A DNA stretch of 64,000 nucleotides from Candidatus Villigracilis affinis (GCA_016718275.1 JADKEA010000021.1:223509-287508), one strand, 5' to 3'; shown: positions 41,663 through 51,063, counted from the first letter of the stretch. Program-made: numbers and translations. Notes: a model not told the origin generated them from the letters alone.

Positions 41663-43063
41663 ATGGCTAAAACACTCTTTCAAAAAATCTGGGACTCGCA
41701 CGTTGTTGCAGAACAGCCTGAATCTCCCGCCGTTCTCTACATTGACCTGCACCTCGTGCATGAAGTCACATCTCCGCAAGCCTTCACGGGCCTGCGCCAG
41801 CGCGGACTCAAAGTCCGCCGCCCCGATAAAACCCTCGCCACGATGGATCATTCCATCCCGACCACGCCCGTTGACGTTCCCATCGCAGATGCAATGGCCG
41901 CCGCGCAGATCAAGCAGATGGAAACCAACGCCGCTGAATTCGGAATTACCTTGCACGGCATGACCAGCCCGCACCGCGGCATTGTCCACGTGATTGGCCC
42001 CGAACTCGGACGCACTCAGCCAGGCATGACCATCGTCTGCGGCGACAGTCACACCGCCACGCATGGCGCATTCGGCGCACTTGCGTTTGGCATTGGCACC
42101 TCCGAAGTGGAACATGTCCTCGCGACTCAATGTCTCTTGCAGAAGAAGCCCAAGACGTACGAAGTCCGCGTGGAAGGCAAACTTGCCGAAGGCGTTTCCG
42201 CCAAAGACATCATCCTCGCGCTCATCGCTCGCATCGGCGTCGGTGGGGGAACGGGACATGTCTTCGAGTACACAGGCGAAGCCATCCGCAGCCTGAGCAT
42301 GGAACAGCGCATGACCATCTGCAACATGTCCATTGAAGGCGGCGCACGCGCAGGCATGATCGCCCCCGATGAAGTGACCTTTGAATATCTCAAAGGCCGC
42401 GAGTTCGCTCCCCAAGGTGAAGAATGGGACAAGGCCGTTGCCTACTGGAAAACATTGCCCAGTGACGAAGGCGCCGTCTACGACAAGACCATCACCATCA
42501 ACGCCGCTGAACTCGAACCGATGATCACCTACGGCACGAACCCCGGCATGGGCATGAAGATCACAGCTCGTGTCCCCACCACCGAATCATTCACTGAACC
42601 TTCCCAAAAAGCCGCGTTTGAAAAAGCATTGAATTACATGGGCTTACAGCCGGGTCAATCCCTCCTCGGCAAAAAAGTGGACGTGGTCTTCATCGGCTCC
42701 TGCACCAACTCGCGCATCTCCGATCTGCGCCTCGCTGCTGCCATGCTCAAGGGACGCAAAGTTTCTGAAAGCACCCGTGTCATGGTTGTTCCCGGTTCAC
42801 AGGATGTGAAGAAGCAAGCCGAGCAGGAAGGCCTCGATAAGATATTCAAAGATGCTGGCGCAGAATGGCGCGAAGCAGGCTGCAGCATGTGTATTGCGAT
42901 GAACGGTGATGAATTGAAGCCTGGTCAATACGCCGTTTCAACCAGCAACCGTAACTTTGAAGGTCGTCAGGGCAAAGGCGGACGCACCTTCCTTGCGAGT
43001 CCCATCACTGCTGCGGCAACTGCCATCAGCGGCGTGGTCACTGATCCGCGCACAATTTCTTAA
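41663..43063 (+). CDS. leuC: 3-isopropylmalate dehydratase large subunit
   Basis: 466 residues from the ATG at 41663; the open frame upstream runs through the spacer repeat. Aconitase superfamily with MDHSIPTT, VCGDSHTATHGAFGALAFG, and the [4Fe-4S] Cys in IGSCTNSRISDLR and EAGCSMCIAMNGD. With LeuD it isomerises 2-isopropylmalate and also processes citramalate from CimA. It is followed by leuD. Confidence 0.96.
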   Translation: MAKTLFQKIWDSHVVAEQPESPAVLYIDLHLVHEVTSPQAFTGLRQRGLKVRRPDKTLATMDHSIPTTPVDVPIADAMAAAQIKQMETNAAEFGITLHGMTSPHRGIVHVIGPELGRTQPGMTIVCGDSHTATHGAFGALAFGIGTSEVEHVLATQCLLQKKPKTYEVRVEGKLAEGVSAKDIILALIARIGVGGGTGHVFEYTGEAIRSLSMEQRMTICNMSIEGGARAGMIAPDEVTFEYLKGREFAPQGEEWDKAVAYWKTLPSDEGAVYDKTITINAAELEPMITYGTNPGMGMKITARVPTTESFTEPSQKAAFEKALNYMGLQPGQSLLGKKVDVVFIGSCTNSRISDLRLAAAMLKGRKVSESTRVMVVPGSQDVKKQAEQEGLDKIFKDAGAEWREAGCSMCIAMNGDELKPGQYAVSTSNRNFEGRQGKGGRTFLASPITAAATAISGVVTDPRTIS

Positions 43064-43130
43064 TGCAGAATGCAAAATGATGAATGCAGAATAAAAAATT
43101 CATCATTCTGAATTCATCATTCATCATTTG
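43064..43130. repeat. Spacer repeat between leuC and leuD, 'AATGCAGAAT/ATTCATCATT' type
   Basis: TGCAGAATGCAAAATGATGAATGCAGAAT is mirrored by ATTCATCATTCTGAATTCATCATTCATCATT. The arms could form an imperfect hairpin just before GGAGTACC and the leuD ATG. Confidence 0.55.
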
Positions 43131-43137
43131 GAGTACC

Positions 43138-43719
43138 ATGGCAAACTTTACAACCCTTACTTCCCGCGTCATGCCTGTTCCCGTCAATGACATTGACACG
43201 GATCAGATCATCCCCGCGCAATTTTTGAAAGTCACCGACAAGAACGGCCTCGCCGATGCGCTCTTCTTCAACTGGCGCTACAACGATGATAAATCTCCCA
43301 ACAAGGATTTCATCATCAACAAACCTGAATCAGCTGGCTGCCAAATTCTATTGGCGGGTGACAACTTCGGGTGCGGTTCGAGCCGCGAGCACGCTCCCTG
43401 GGCGCTCACTGCCTACGGCTTCCGCGCTGTCATCAGCACATCCTTCGCAGACATCTTCCGCAACAATTCTTTGAAGAATGGATTGATCCCCATCATCGTG
43501 GATGACGCGACTCACAAGATGCTCTTCGAGCTTGTGGAAGAAGCGCCTCGTGCCGAACTGACAGTTGATCTGGCCACCCAGACATTGTCCTACCCTGGGG
43601 GCTCGGTCAACTTCCCGATCGACCCGTTCAATAAAACTTGTTTGTTGAACGGCGTGGATGAACTCGGCTACATCATGGGTTTTGAGAATCAGATCGCGGC
43701 ATACGAAAGCCGACCATAG
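43138..43719 (+). CDS. leuD: 3-isopropylmalate dehydratase small subunit
   Basis: 193 residues from the ATG at 43138 after TTTGGAG. The swivelling domain of the aconitase family: VNDIDTDQIIPAQFLK, GDNFGCGSSREHAPWAL and ISTSFADIFRNNSLKNGL. It completes the substrate pocket of LeuC. Confidence 0.95.
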   Translation: MANFTTLTSRVMPVPVNDIDTDQIIPAQFLKVTDKNGLADALFFNWRYNDDKSPNKDFIINKPESAGCQILLAGDNFGCGSSREHAPWALTAYGFRAVISTSFADIFRNNSLKNGLIPIIVDDATHKMLFELVEEAPRAELTVDLATQTLSYPGGSVNFPIDPFNKTCLLNGVDELGYIMGFENQIAAYESRP

Positions 43720-43772
43720 ACCACAGACGATGGACAACGTGGTCGATGGTCTATCGTTCATCGTCAGATAAG
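43719..43772. repeat. Spacer repeat between leuD and cimA, 'GACGATGGAC' family
   Basis: GACCACAGACGATGGACAACGTGG followed by CGATGGTCTATCGTTCATCGTC; the words GACGATGGAC and GATGGTC/TCATCGTC form imperfect inverted arms. Related to 29515-29580, 45346-45405 and 57570-57617. Confidence 0.6.
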
Positions 43773-43778
43773 ATACCT

Positions 43779-45356
43779 ATGCAGCAAATCCAAATCTACG
43801 ACACCACCCTCCGCGACGGGACACAATCCGAAGGCTTCAATCTTTCGGCGAACGATAAAGTCCGCGTTGCGCAAAAACTGGATGATCTTGGCGTTGCCTT
43901 CATCGAAGGCGGCTGGCCTGGTTCCAATCCCAAAGACGTTGAGTTCTTTGAACGTGCCCGCGACATGCAGTGGAAACATGCGCTTATTACTGCGTTCGGT
44001 TCCACCTGCCGCGTCAAAGGCGGCCCCGAAGACGATGCCAACATCAAAGCCCTGCTTGATTCGAAAACACCCGTCTGCACCATTTTCGGCAAGACATGGA
44101 CATTGCATGTCAAGGAAGTTTTGCTGACCACGAATGAAGATAACCTGCGCATCATCGAGCAGTCAGTTGCCTATCTCAAAGCCAATGGCAAACGTGTCAT
44201 TTACGATGCCGAGCATTTCTTTGACGGCTACAAAGCAGATTCGGTTTACGCTCTTGAAACATTGAAAGCCGCAGTCCGCGGCGGTGCAGAGACAGTCGTC
44301 CTGTGCGACACCAACGGTGGTACCTTGCCGTGGGAAGTGGAAAGCATCGTGCGTGACCTTAAGCTTGTGCTTGCGCATCCATTTGGAATCCATACCCATA
44401 ATGATGGCGACTGTGCCGTGATCAATTCGTTGATGGCGGTGCGTGAAGGTGCAATTCAGGTGCAAGGCACGATCAACGGAGTGGGGGAGCGTTGCGGCAA
44501 TGCCAATTTGATCTCCATCATGGCAGACCTCGAACTCAAGATGGGCTATCAATGTTTGCCCGCAGGAAAACTTGAGCACTTATACGACCTCTCTCATTTT
44601 GTGGCGGAAGTGGCGAACATCACACCTGATGAACATTTGCCTTTTGTTGGCAAATCTGCTTTTGCACACAAAGGCGGCGTGCACGTTGCAGCCATGAGAC
44701 GCAGCGCGCAATCCTATCAACATGTGGAACCTGAAAAGGTCGGCAACAAAATGCGCGTGGTCGTCTCCGACCTTTCAGGCCGCGGCAACCTCCTCAGCAA
44801 AGCCGAAGAACACGGCGTGGAAGTGGATGGCACCGAAGTTGTTCCAATCCTCAACGAGATCAAGGAACTTGAGTCGCGCGGCTTCTCCTTTGAAGCGGCA
44901 GAAGCTTCCGTCACCATCATGTTGAAGCGGCAGGAATACGGCTACAAACCGCCTTTTGAACTCATTGACTTTTTTGTCAACGTCGAGCATCGTCAGGGAC
45001 GCGGTATCTTTGCGGAAGCAATGGTCAAGGTCCGTGTGCAGGGTGAAGTGCTGCATACCGCTGCAGAAGGCAATGGCCCCGTCAACGCGCTTGACCTTGC
45101 GTTGCGAAAAGCCCTTGTCGGGTATTATCCGCAGATCGCGAATTTTCATCTTTCTGATTACAAAGTCCGTATTCTGGATTCAGATCACGGCACCGAAGCC
45201 ATCACCCGCGTGTTGATCGATACCCGCAACACCACCAGCCGCTGGAGCACCGTCGGCGCAAGCGCAAACATCATCGAAGCCTCATGGCGCGCCCTGGCGG
45301 ATTCTTGTGGAATATGGGCTGATGGTGGCTCACTAAATTCTGACAACGGACGATAG
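43779..45356 (+). CDS. cimA: (R)-citramalate synthase
   Basis: 525 residues from the ATG at 43779. It condenses acetyl-CoA with pyruvate to citramalate, giving 2-oxobutyrate for isoleucine without threonine. The signature IEGGWPGSNPKD replaces the IPMS motif (IEAGFPAASPDD in leuA), with IYDTTLRDGTQSEGFNLS at the N-terminus, HTHNDGDCAVINS and NGVGERCGNANLISI. A C-terminal LeuA-type regulatory domain is present. No ilvA is in the window, so this is probably the main isoleucine route. Confidence 0.92.
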   Translation: MQQIQIYDTTLRDGTQSEGFNLSANDKVRVAQKLDDLGVAFIEGGWPGSNPKDVEFFERARDMQWKHALITAFGSTCRVKGGPEDDANIKALLDSKTPVCTIFGKTWTLHVKEVLLTTNEDNLRIIEQSVAYLKANGKRVIYDAEHFFDGYKADSVYALETLKAAVRGGAETVVLCDTNGGTLPWEVESIVRDLKLVLAHPFGIHTHNDGDCAVINSLMAVREGAIQVQGTINGVGERCGNANLISIMADLELKMGYQCLPAGKLEHLYDLSHFVAEVANITPDEHLPFVGKSAFAHKGGVHVAAMRRSAQSYQHVEPEKVGNKMRVVVSDLSGRGNLLSKAEEHGVEVDGTEVVPILNEIKELESRGFSFEAAEASVTIMLKRQEYGYKPPFELIDFFVNVEHRQGRGIFAEAMVKVRVQGEVLHTAAEGNGPVNALDLALRKALVGYYPQIANFHLSDYKVRILDSDHGTEAITRVLIDTRNTTSRWSTVGASANIIEASWRALADSCGIWADGGSLNSDNGR

Positions 45357-45405
45357 ACCATTGACCATTTTTTGTGGTCCGTTGTCCATCGTCCATGGTC
45401 ACAAA
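45346..45405. repeat. Spacer repeat between cimA and leuB, 'GACGATGGAC' family
   Basis: GACAACGGACGATAGACCATTGACCA, loop TTTTTTG, then TGGTCCGTTGTCCATCGTCCATGGTC: arms of 26 bp that pair with few mismatches. The left arm contains the cimA stop codon, so the repeat forms the 3' end of the gene. Confidence 0.7.
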
Positions 45406-45419
45406 ACAAGGAATTATTC

Positions 45420-46478
45420 ATGCAAGCAAAGATTACCCTCCTCCCTGGCGACGGCATTGGACCCGAAGTGGTCGGTGAAGCCGTGCGCGTGCTGGATGTG
45501 ATTGCCAGCAAATACAAGCACACATTTGAATACAAAGAACGTTTGATGGGCGGCTGTTCCATTGATAAATATGGTTCATCGCTCACGGATGAAACCCTCG
45601 CCGATTGCCAATCTGCGGATGCGGTTTTGCTCGGCGCGGTGGGTGGCCCCAAGTGGGATGACCCCGCCGCCAAAGACCGCCCCGAGCGCGGATTGCTCGC
45701 GCTTCGCAAAGGTCTCGGCGTGTTCGCAAATCTGCGCCCTGTCAAAGTCCACCCTGCGTTGATGGAGTGGTCTCCGCTCAAGCCTGAGAAATTGCAAGGC
45801 GTGGATATTCTCGTGGTGCGCGAACTCACGGGCGGCCTGTACTTCGGCTGGCCCAAGGGACGCGACATCAAAGATGGCCGCGAACGTGCTGTGGATACGC
45901 TTGAGTATTACGATTATGAAGTCCGCCGTGTGATGGAACTGGCTTTCAAACTTGCGAAAGGCCGCAAGAAAAAAGTCACTTCGGTGGATAAAGCCAACGT
46001 GTTGGAATCATCGCGGCTGTGGCGTCAGATCGCAACCAAAGTGGGTGCGGATAATAAGGATGTGGAACTCGATCACATGCTCGTGGATACCGCCTCAATG
46101 AAGCTGATAACTGGTCCCGCGTGGATGGATGTGATCGTCACTGAGAATATGTTCGGCGACATTCTCACGGACGAGGCGTCGGTTTTGGCAGGATCGATGG
46201 GGATGTTGCCCTCTGCCAGTTTGGGAGAATCAACTGTCGGGTTGTACGAACCGATCCACGGGTCTGCTCCAGATATCGCAGGCAAAGGAATCGCAAATCC
46301 GACTGGAACAATTCTTTCAACGGCAATGCTTCTGCGTCATTCATTGAAGTTGGAAGCTGAAGCCGCGGCGATCGAAAAAGCTGTGGATGAAACCATCACC
46401 GAAGGCGCGCGCACTGCCGACATCGGTGGCAAATTAACGACCCGCCAGATGGCGGATGAAATTATCAAAAAATTATAA
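45420..46478 (+). CDS. leuB: 3-isopropylmalate dehydrogenase
   Basis: 352 residues from the ATG at 45420; the longer frame uses spacer-repeat sequence. NAD-dependent oxidative decarboxylation of 3-isopropylmalate, and of the citramalate-derived analogue. Motifs: LLPGDGIGPEVV, ANLRPVKVHPAL with substrate Arg, VRELTGGLYFGWPKG, VTENMFGDILTDEAS and GLYEPIHGSAPDIAGKGIANP. Confidence 0.95.
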   Translation: MQAKITLLPGDGIGPEVVGEAVRVLDVIASKYKHTFEYKERLMGGCSIDKYGSSLTDETLADCQSADAVLLGAVGGPKWDDPAAKDRPERGLLALRKGLGVFANLRPVKVHPALMEWSPLKPEKLQGVDILVVRELTGGLYFGWPKGRDIKDGRERAVDTLEYYDYEVRRVMELAFKLAKGRKKKVTSVDKANVLESSRLWRQIATKVGADNKDVELDHMLVDTASMKLITGPAWMDVIVTENMFGDILTDEASVLAGSMGMLPSASLGESTVGLYEPIHGSAPDIAGKGIANPTGTILSTAMLLRHSLKLEAEAAAIEKAVDETITEGARTADIGGKLTTRQMADEIIKKL

Positions 46479-46490
46479 GGAGATTGAGCT

Positions 46491-47411
46491 ATGGGCATGG
46501 AATCGAAATTCATCTGGATGAACGGTGAAATGGTGCCGTTCGAAAAAGCGACTCTTCATTTTCTCACGCCTGCACTGCATTATGGCGCGGCTGTGTTTGA
46601 AGGAATTCGCGCGTACGATACACCGAAGGGTCCCGCGGTTTTTCGTTTGACAGATCACGCTGAGCGTTTATTGGATTCTGCACGTGTATTCGGATTTCGA
46701 GATCTGCCCTGGACAACTGAACAGATCGTTGATGCGGTCAAGCAGACCGTGAAAGTCAATGGATTCAAGGATTGCTATATTCGTCCACTTTTGTATCTGG
46801 ATGGCGGCGGCTGGAATCTGAATGTGGATTATGGCAAGGCATCCCTGGCGATTGCTGCATGGGAATGGGGCAACTATCTCGGTGAAGAAGCGCGCGCAAA
46901 AGGAATCCGCGCGAACATTTCATCGTTCACGCGTCATCACCCGAATGTGTTGATGACCAAAGCAAAAGTTTCAGGGAACTACGCAAACAGTTTCCTCGCC
47001 AAGACCGAGTCGGAGCGCCTTGGTTTCCAAGAGGCGATCATGCTCGATCCGCAGGGATATGTGGCTGAGTGTACTGGTGAGAACCTGTTCATGGTTCGCC
47101 ACGGCAAGATCGTGACGCCGTCCACTGCGCCTGTGTTGGAAGGTGTGACCCGCCACTCGATCCACACGATCGCCAAGGATATGGGCTATCGCATTTTGGA
47201 GCAGCCGATCTCTCGCGATCAGCTTTATATTGCCGATGAGGTCTTCGTCTGCGGAACTGCTGCCGAGTGCATCGGTTTGAGCGAGATCGACTTCCGCACG
47301 ATCGGCAATGGCAAGACTGGTCCTGTGACAAAGCAGATTCAGGATGTTTACCATGAAGCCATTCGCGGAAAACTTCCACAATATGAAGCATGGTGTGAGT
47401 ACGTGGGGTAA
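46491..47411 (+). CDS. ilvE: Branched-chain amino acid aminotransferase
   Basis: 306 residues, AAGGAG 7 nt before the ATG. Fold-type IV PLP enzyme that puts the amino group on all three branched-chain 2-oxo acids. Motifs: HYGAAVFEGIRAYDT, YIRPLLYLDGGG, the PLP Lys in MTKAKVSGNYANS and ECTGENLFMVRHGK. It is the last gene of the operon; a terminator-like hairpin follows. Confidence 0.95.
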   Translation: MGMESKFIWMNGEMVPFEKATLHFLTPALHYGAAVFEGIRAYDTPKGPAVFRLTDHAERLLDSARVFGFRDLPWTTEQIVDAVKQTVKVNGFKDCYIRPLLYLDGGGWNLNVDYGKASLAIAAWEWGNYLGEEARAKGIRANISSFTRHHPNVLMTKAKVSGNYANSFLAKTESERLGFQEAIMLDPQGYVAECTGENLFMVRHGKIVTPSTAPVLEGVTRHSIHTIAKDMGYRILEQPISRDQLYIADEVFVCGTAAECIGLSEIDFRTIGNGKTGPVTKQIQDVYHEAIRGKLPQYEAWCEYVG

Positions 47412-47435
47412 AAAATAAAACCAGTTGGGAAATGG

Positions 47436-47470
47436 ATCGGGTGAGGCTTTCGAGCTTCACCCGATTTGCT
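47436..47470 (+). terminator. Terminator at the end of the ilv-leu operon
   Basis: ATCGGGTGAGG (47436-47446) pairs with CTTCACCCGAT (47455-47465) with one G-T pair, followed by TTGCTTTC. It lies 25 nt after the ilvE stop. Confidence 0.75.
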
Positions 47471-47566
47471 TTCTGAGCGTGGGTTGTCCCTCCAGCCGTC
47501 GCAAATGACTGTTTGACTGTATAATTTCGCCGAGAGCTTTCACCCTGTTGTGGAGGAAAACCAAGC

Positions 47567-49135
47567 ATGGACACAGTGCGCCCCTATATCACAAAAGATG
47601 AACCGTTTGGCCCCATTGATTCGACCGATATCGACTCAAACGATATTGACGCGCTGCGTTTGTTATTTGAACAACAAAATCGGATCTACAAAAACCTTCG
47701 CAACAGGCCGTCCATCATCATCGGGCGCAGGGGCTCGGGGAAGACCTATTACCTGCGCAGTGTCTTTTTCGACAAGGCGTACAAGCATTACACCGAGATC
47801 CGCACCGCACGTGTGCTGGGGCATATGGCCAAGGTGGTGCAAAAGGCCACGAAGGATGCATTCTTCCCGGAGATGGTCTCAGAACTTTGGGAGATGATCC
47901 TGTGGGTGGGCGTGTTCGCCGAAGTGCGAAAACATTCCCTGCTTTCCTCCGATGACCTGTATGTCGTGAACGCGTATCTGGAAAAACTGGATGTGCGTGG
48001 AACAGATGACATCGACGGTCTTTTTATCGACCTTACCAACATGCTCGACAATGCAATGGACAAGAATCCCAGCCGCGGGGCGGCCGATATTCTGCGCGGA
48101 CTGGATCGATTTAGCTTTGATTATGCCAAGTCGATTGTGTTGAGCAGCTTTGAACGCTCCAATATCTCATTCGTCATCCTGATGGATTCGCTCGATGATT
48201 TCCAACTCGATATCGATTCAGTGGCGCACTCGCTTCAGGGACTCCTAAAACTGGTCGGCTCAATGAACAAGCCGCGTGATCTGGTGGATATCCGTTTTTG
48301 TTTGCCCGCCGAGGTCTATCACCGCTTTACCAGAATTTCTTCCAACCCCAACAAGGATTTTCGCCGTGCCCTCCGCCTGCAATGGACAGCCAGTGAGTTG
48401 ATCTTCATCGGTGCGAGAAGGCTGGGGTTCTATCTCGATTTATATTATCCTGATCTTTTACGCACGTTGTATCCATTGAATGTTTCCAATAGGGCCGATG
48501 CATTGCGTTTGTTTCAGTTGGTGCTGCCTGAAAAGATCGAGAATCAGGGTGGTTTTCAGGAAGATACGATGTCGTACATCCTCAGGCATACCCAGTTGTT
48601 GCCGCGTCATTTCCTGATGTTGTTGAATTCCATCTTCAGGAAGACCGGGCTTACACAGTCATTGAATCCGTTTCCGATCCCGAAGGAACGCATCATCAAC
48701 GGTATTCGCCAGGTGGAGGAATTGATCGTCAAGGAGGTTTTTGTGGCGTTCAAATTGATCTACCCGACCGCCGAGGAAACTTGCAGACGCTGCCTCCCCG
48801 AACTGGGACATAAATTTACAATGGGCGACCTGCACCGCGTTTTTACCCGCCATGGGAAAGCGGTCTTTGGCAGCGACAGCCTTTTCGATTTTCAAAGAAT
48901 GCTGCTCGAGATCGGTGCTGTCGGCAGAGTGATTCCCGGCAAGGATTCCGATCTGTATATCAAGGGTAATTTCGAATACACGGTCCAGCATCAACTGTCG
49001 CTGAGTCAGGACGATGAGCTTTGCATTCATCCGCTTTTTTCAGGAATTTATCAAGGCGATGGTAAACTGGGGCGGCCTGTCTATCCGTATGGAAGCGTGC
49101 TCGAAGATGCGGATTATAGAGATACCGACGATTGA
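47567..49135 (+). CDS. P-loop ATPase, Sll1717-like
   Basis: 522 residues, TGGAGG before the ATG. Walker A GRRGSGKT (residues 53-60) is followed by a hydrophobic strand with the acidic Walker-B-like FVILMDSLDD (202-211). The pattern GRRGSGKTYYLRSVFF and the long helical C-terminal half (residues 260-500) resemble the Sll1717-type P-loop ATPases, whose function is not established. The last 50 residues may be a small winged or ligand domain (HQLSLSQDDELCIHPLF). It stands alone, bounded by terminators on both sides. A defence or signalling role is possible but not shown. Confidence 0.65.
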   Translation: MDTVRPYITKDEPFGPIDSTDIDSNDIDALRLLFEQQNRIYKNLRNRPSIIIGRRGSGKTYYLRSVFFDKAYKHYTEIRTARVLGHMAKVVQKATKDAFFPEMVSELWEMILWVGVFAEVRKHSLLSSDDLYVVNAYLEKLDVRGTDDIDGLFIDLTNMLDNAMDKNPSRGAADILRGLDRFSFDYAKSIVLSSFERSNISFVILMDSLDDFQLDIDSVAHSLQGLLKLVGSMNKPRDLVDIRFCLPAEVYHRFTRISSNPNKDFRRALRLQWTASELIFIGARRLGFYLDLYYPDLLRTLYPLNVSNRADALRLFQLVLPEKIENQGGFQEDTMSYILRHTQLLPRHFLMLLNSIFRKTGLTQSLNPFPIPKERIINGIRQVEELIVKEVFVAFKLIYPTAEETCRRCLPELGHKFTMGDLHRVFTRHGKAVFGSDSLFDFQRMLLEIGAVGRVIPGKDSDLYIKGNFEYTVQHQLSLSQDDELCIHPLFSGIYQGDGKLGRPVYPYGSVLEDADYRDTDD

Positions 49136-49158
49136 CCCCTAACTGTGGACGATGACTA

Positions 49159-49187
49159 AAAAAGCGCGTCCATGTGACGCGCTTTTT
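49159..49187 (+). terminator. Terminator after the P-loop ATPase gene
   Basis: AAAAAGCGCGTC (49159-49170), loop CATGT, GACGCGCTTTTT (49176-49187): perfect 12-bp stem with a T tract, 23 nt after the stop. Confidence 0.9.
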
Positions 49188-49269
49188 GCTGCTTCTGTTT
49201 TCTGACGATTTATCGCAGCCGACGCATTTGTGCTGCGTGAACAAGTAATTCGAAAAAAAGGACTCTTAC

Positions 49270-50481
49270 ATGAAATGGATCAAATCCCACCCCTGGCTGA
49301 CAGGTTTGCTTTTCGTGCTTATCGCCAGTATCGTTTTCTTTTTCTATACCGACCTGCACCTGCTCTACCGTTCGCGTCCCGCTGAGTTTGAAGCCGCCGT
49401 TACGCAGGACCTGCAGGATGCCAAGATGTCTGGCGCGGCAATCCTTTTTGTCCGCGATGGGCAGGTCGAATCTGCAAAGGGGTATGGCTTCGCCGATGTG
49501 GAATCAGGCCGCAGCGTGAATCCAGATACGCTTTTCACCGTCGCATCTGTTTCAAAAACTGTAACCGCCACCGCATTGATGACTCTGTATGAGCAGGGCA
49601 AGTTCGGGCTGGATGATGATATCAATGACTATCTGCCTTTTGATATCCGCAACCCAACTTATACCGATACACCCATCACGTTCCGCATGTTGTTATCGCA
49701 CACTTCGAGCATCATCGATAGCAGCGCCTACGACAGGTTTTATACGTTGAAGAAAACTCCCGTCCTGCCTGATTCTCCCATCTCACTTGAATTTCAAATG
49801 AAAGATTATCTAGGTGTCGATGGGGAATGGTACGACACCGAAGAGAATTTTCTCAAAGAGGCGCCGGGCGCGGTTTACTTTTACTCCAACACGGGCTATG
49901 GCTTGATCGGTTATCTTGTGGAACAGATCAGCGGCATGCCTTTTAATGAATACTGCAGGCAGGCCATTTTTGAACCGCTCGGCATGGAGCAAAGCGCCTG
50001 GCTTTTCAAGGATGTGGATACAAGCCTGATGGCCATCCCTTATGGATACAATGACTTGACCCGCCAACCCAGAGTCATTGGGTTTTACGGGTATCCAACC
50101 TATCCTGATGGCACGTTGAAGACCAGTGTCAATGAGTATGCCCGTTTTCTTTCTGTGTTCGTCAACGAAGGCAGGACTTTTGAGGGCGAACAGTTTCTCA
50201 AACCTGAGACTGTGAAAGAGATGCTTGCGCTGAAAAATTTCCCTGGCATCGAATCACCCGCCGCTGTGGGCCTGGCCTGGCACTTTGACGGAGAATCCTA
50301 CCTCCACACAGGCGGTGACCCGGGCATCAGCACCCTCGTCTATTTCAACCCTGAAACGGATCGCGCTGTCATCTTCTTCTCCAACAGCGGCGGCGAGTAT
50401 GACATCCCCGGCGTGGCCCGCCTCGTCTTTATTGATTCCAAACTCTCACCCTTGTTGATCGAGAAAATGAACGCTCCGTAG
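49270..50481 (+). CDS. Serine hydrolase of the beta-lactamase/DD-peptidase (class C-like) family
   Basis: 403 residues. An N-terminal membrane segment (WLTGLLFVLIASIVFFFY) places the enzyme outside. Active-site motifs are SVSK (SxxK, in FTVASVSKTVTATALM), YSNTGYGLIGYL (YxN) and HTGGDPGIS in place of KTG. Members are D-amino-acid peptidases, esterases or beta-lactamases; the substrate is unknown. Resistance to beta-lactams should not be assumed from family alone. It is a single gene ending in a hairpin. Confidence 0.88.
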   Translation: MKWIKSHPWLTGLLFVLIASIVFFFYTDLHLLYRSRPAEFEAAVTQDLQDAKMSGAAILFVRDGQVESAKGYGFADVESGRSVNPDTLFTVASVSKTVTATALMTLYEQGKFGLDDDINDYLPFDIRNPTYTDTPITFRMLLSHTSSIIDSSAYDRFYTLKKTPVLPDSPISLEFQMKDYLGVDGEWYDTEENFLKEAPGAVYFYSNTGYGLIGYLVEQISGMPFNEYCRQAIFEPLGMEQSAWLFKDVDTSLMAIPYGYNDLTRQPRVIGFYGYPTYPDGTLKTSVNEYARFLSVFVNEGRTFEGEQFLKPETVKEMLALKNFPGIESPAAVGLAWHFDGESYLHTGGDPGISTLVYFNPETDRAVIFFSNSGGEYDIPGVARLVFIDSKLSPLLIEKMNAP

Positions 50482-50507
50482 TATATGGATAATAAATGAT
50501 GTAAAAG

Positions 50508-50545
50508 GCCGTTGAGTTTTGCTTTTATCAGCAAAATTCAACGGC
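50508..50545 (+). terminator. Hairpin after the serine hydrolase gene
   Basis: GCCGTTGAGTTTTGCT (50508-50523) pairs with AGCAAAATTCAACGGC (50530-50545) with one mismatch. It lies 26 nt after the stop; the T tract after it is weak. Confidence 0.7.
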
Positions 50546-50691
50546 TTGGCGGGGAAATTCATATAAGCTTTCTTTGAACATAATGAATAGATATTGTGAT
50601 GCGATTTGTCAATGTGGGGAAGGAACGTCACAATGAGCATGTTATCGGTTTGTTTTGTTGTATACTGACAAAAAACGAATCTGGAGTTCAT

Positions 50692-51063
50692 ATGAGCAAA
50701 TTGACTACGGAAAAATATCTTGTTAGAGCATTACTCAACAATGGGGTGATGTCAAAAGCGCTTTTTGAAGAAGAGCTGTTAGATCAGCTGGATGAATTCA
50801 TGAAGTCGAAGAAGGAGGATGGGGATGACCTTTTCTTTGTGGTTACCGAGCGGGATAATCATGTTGCCATGCTTTTGATTGACGAGGATGATACTGTTCA
50901 CGTCAATGAGGAGGCTCGTGCTGTATTAAAGGCGCATTGGAAGAAGTCGGTCTATGAAGAAACGATACTGGAATTGCTCCCGCAAATGGTGGAAGAATTG
51001 GATGCAGGTTATTATTTTGTGACCGGGCTGCAGGCACAAGATGATGCTGAGCAGGAGCTTTAA
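50692..51063 (+). CDS. Small acidic protein of unknown function
   Basis: 123 residues from the ATG at 50692 with TGGAG upstream; a longer frame to 50596 has no better site. It has an alpha-beta pattern: a helical N-terminus (KLTTEKYLVRALLNNGVM), then strands DDLFFVVTERDNHVAMLLI and EDDTVHVNEEARAVL, and a helical, acidic C-terminus. I do not recognise a family. It lies 90 bp before the serine dehydratase gene on the same strand. Confidence 0.65.
   Translation: MSKLTTEKYLVRALLNNGVMSKALFEEELLDQLDEFMKSKKEDGDDLFFVVTERDNHVAMLLIDEDDTVHVNEEARAVLKAHWKKSVYEETILELLPQMVEELDAGYYFVTGLQAQDDAEQEL

Noticed and set aside
41642..42415. 257-codon minus-strand ORF over leuC
   Set aside because: Antisense shadow of leuC, caused by high-GC third positions.
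49270..50481. Beta-lactamase resistance gene
   Set aside because: The family includes many peptidases and esterases; HTG replaces KTG and there is no resistance context.
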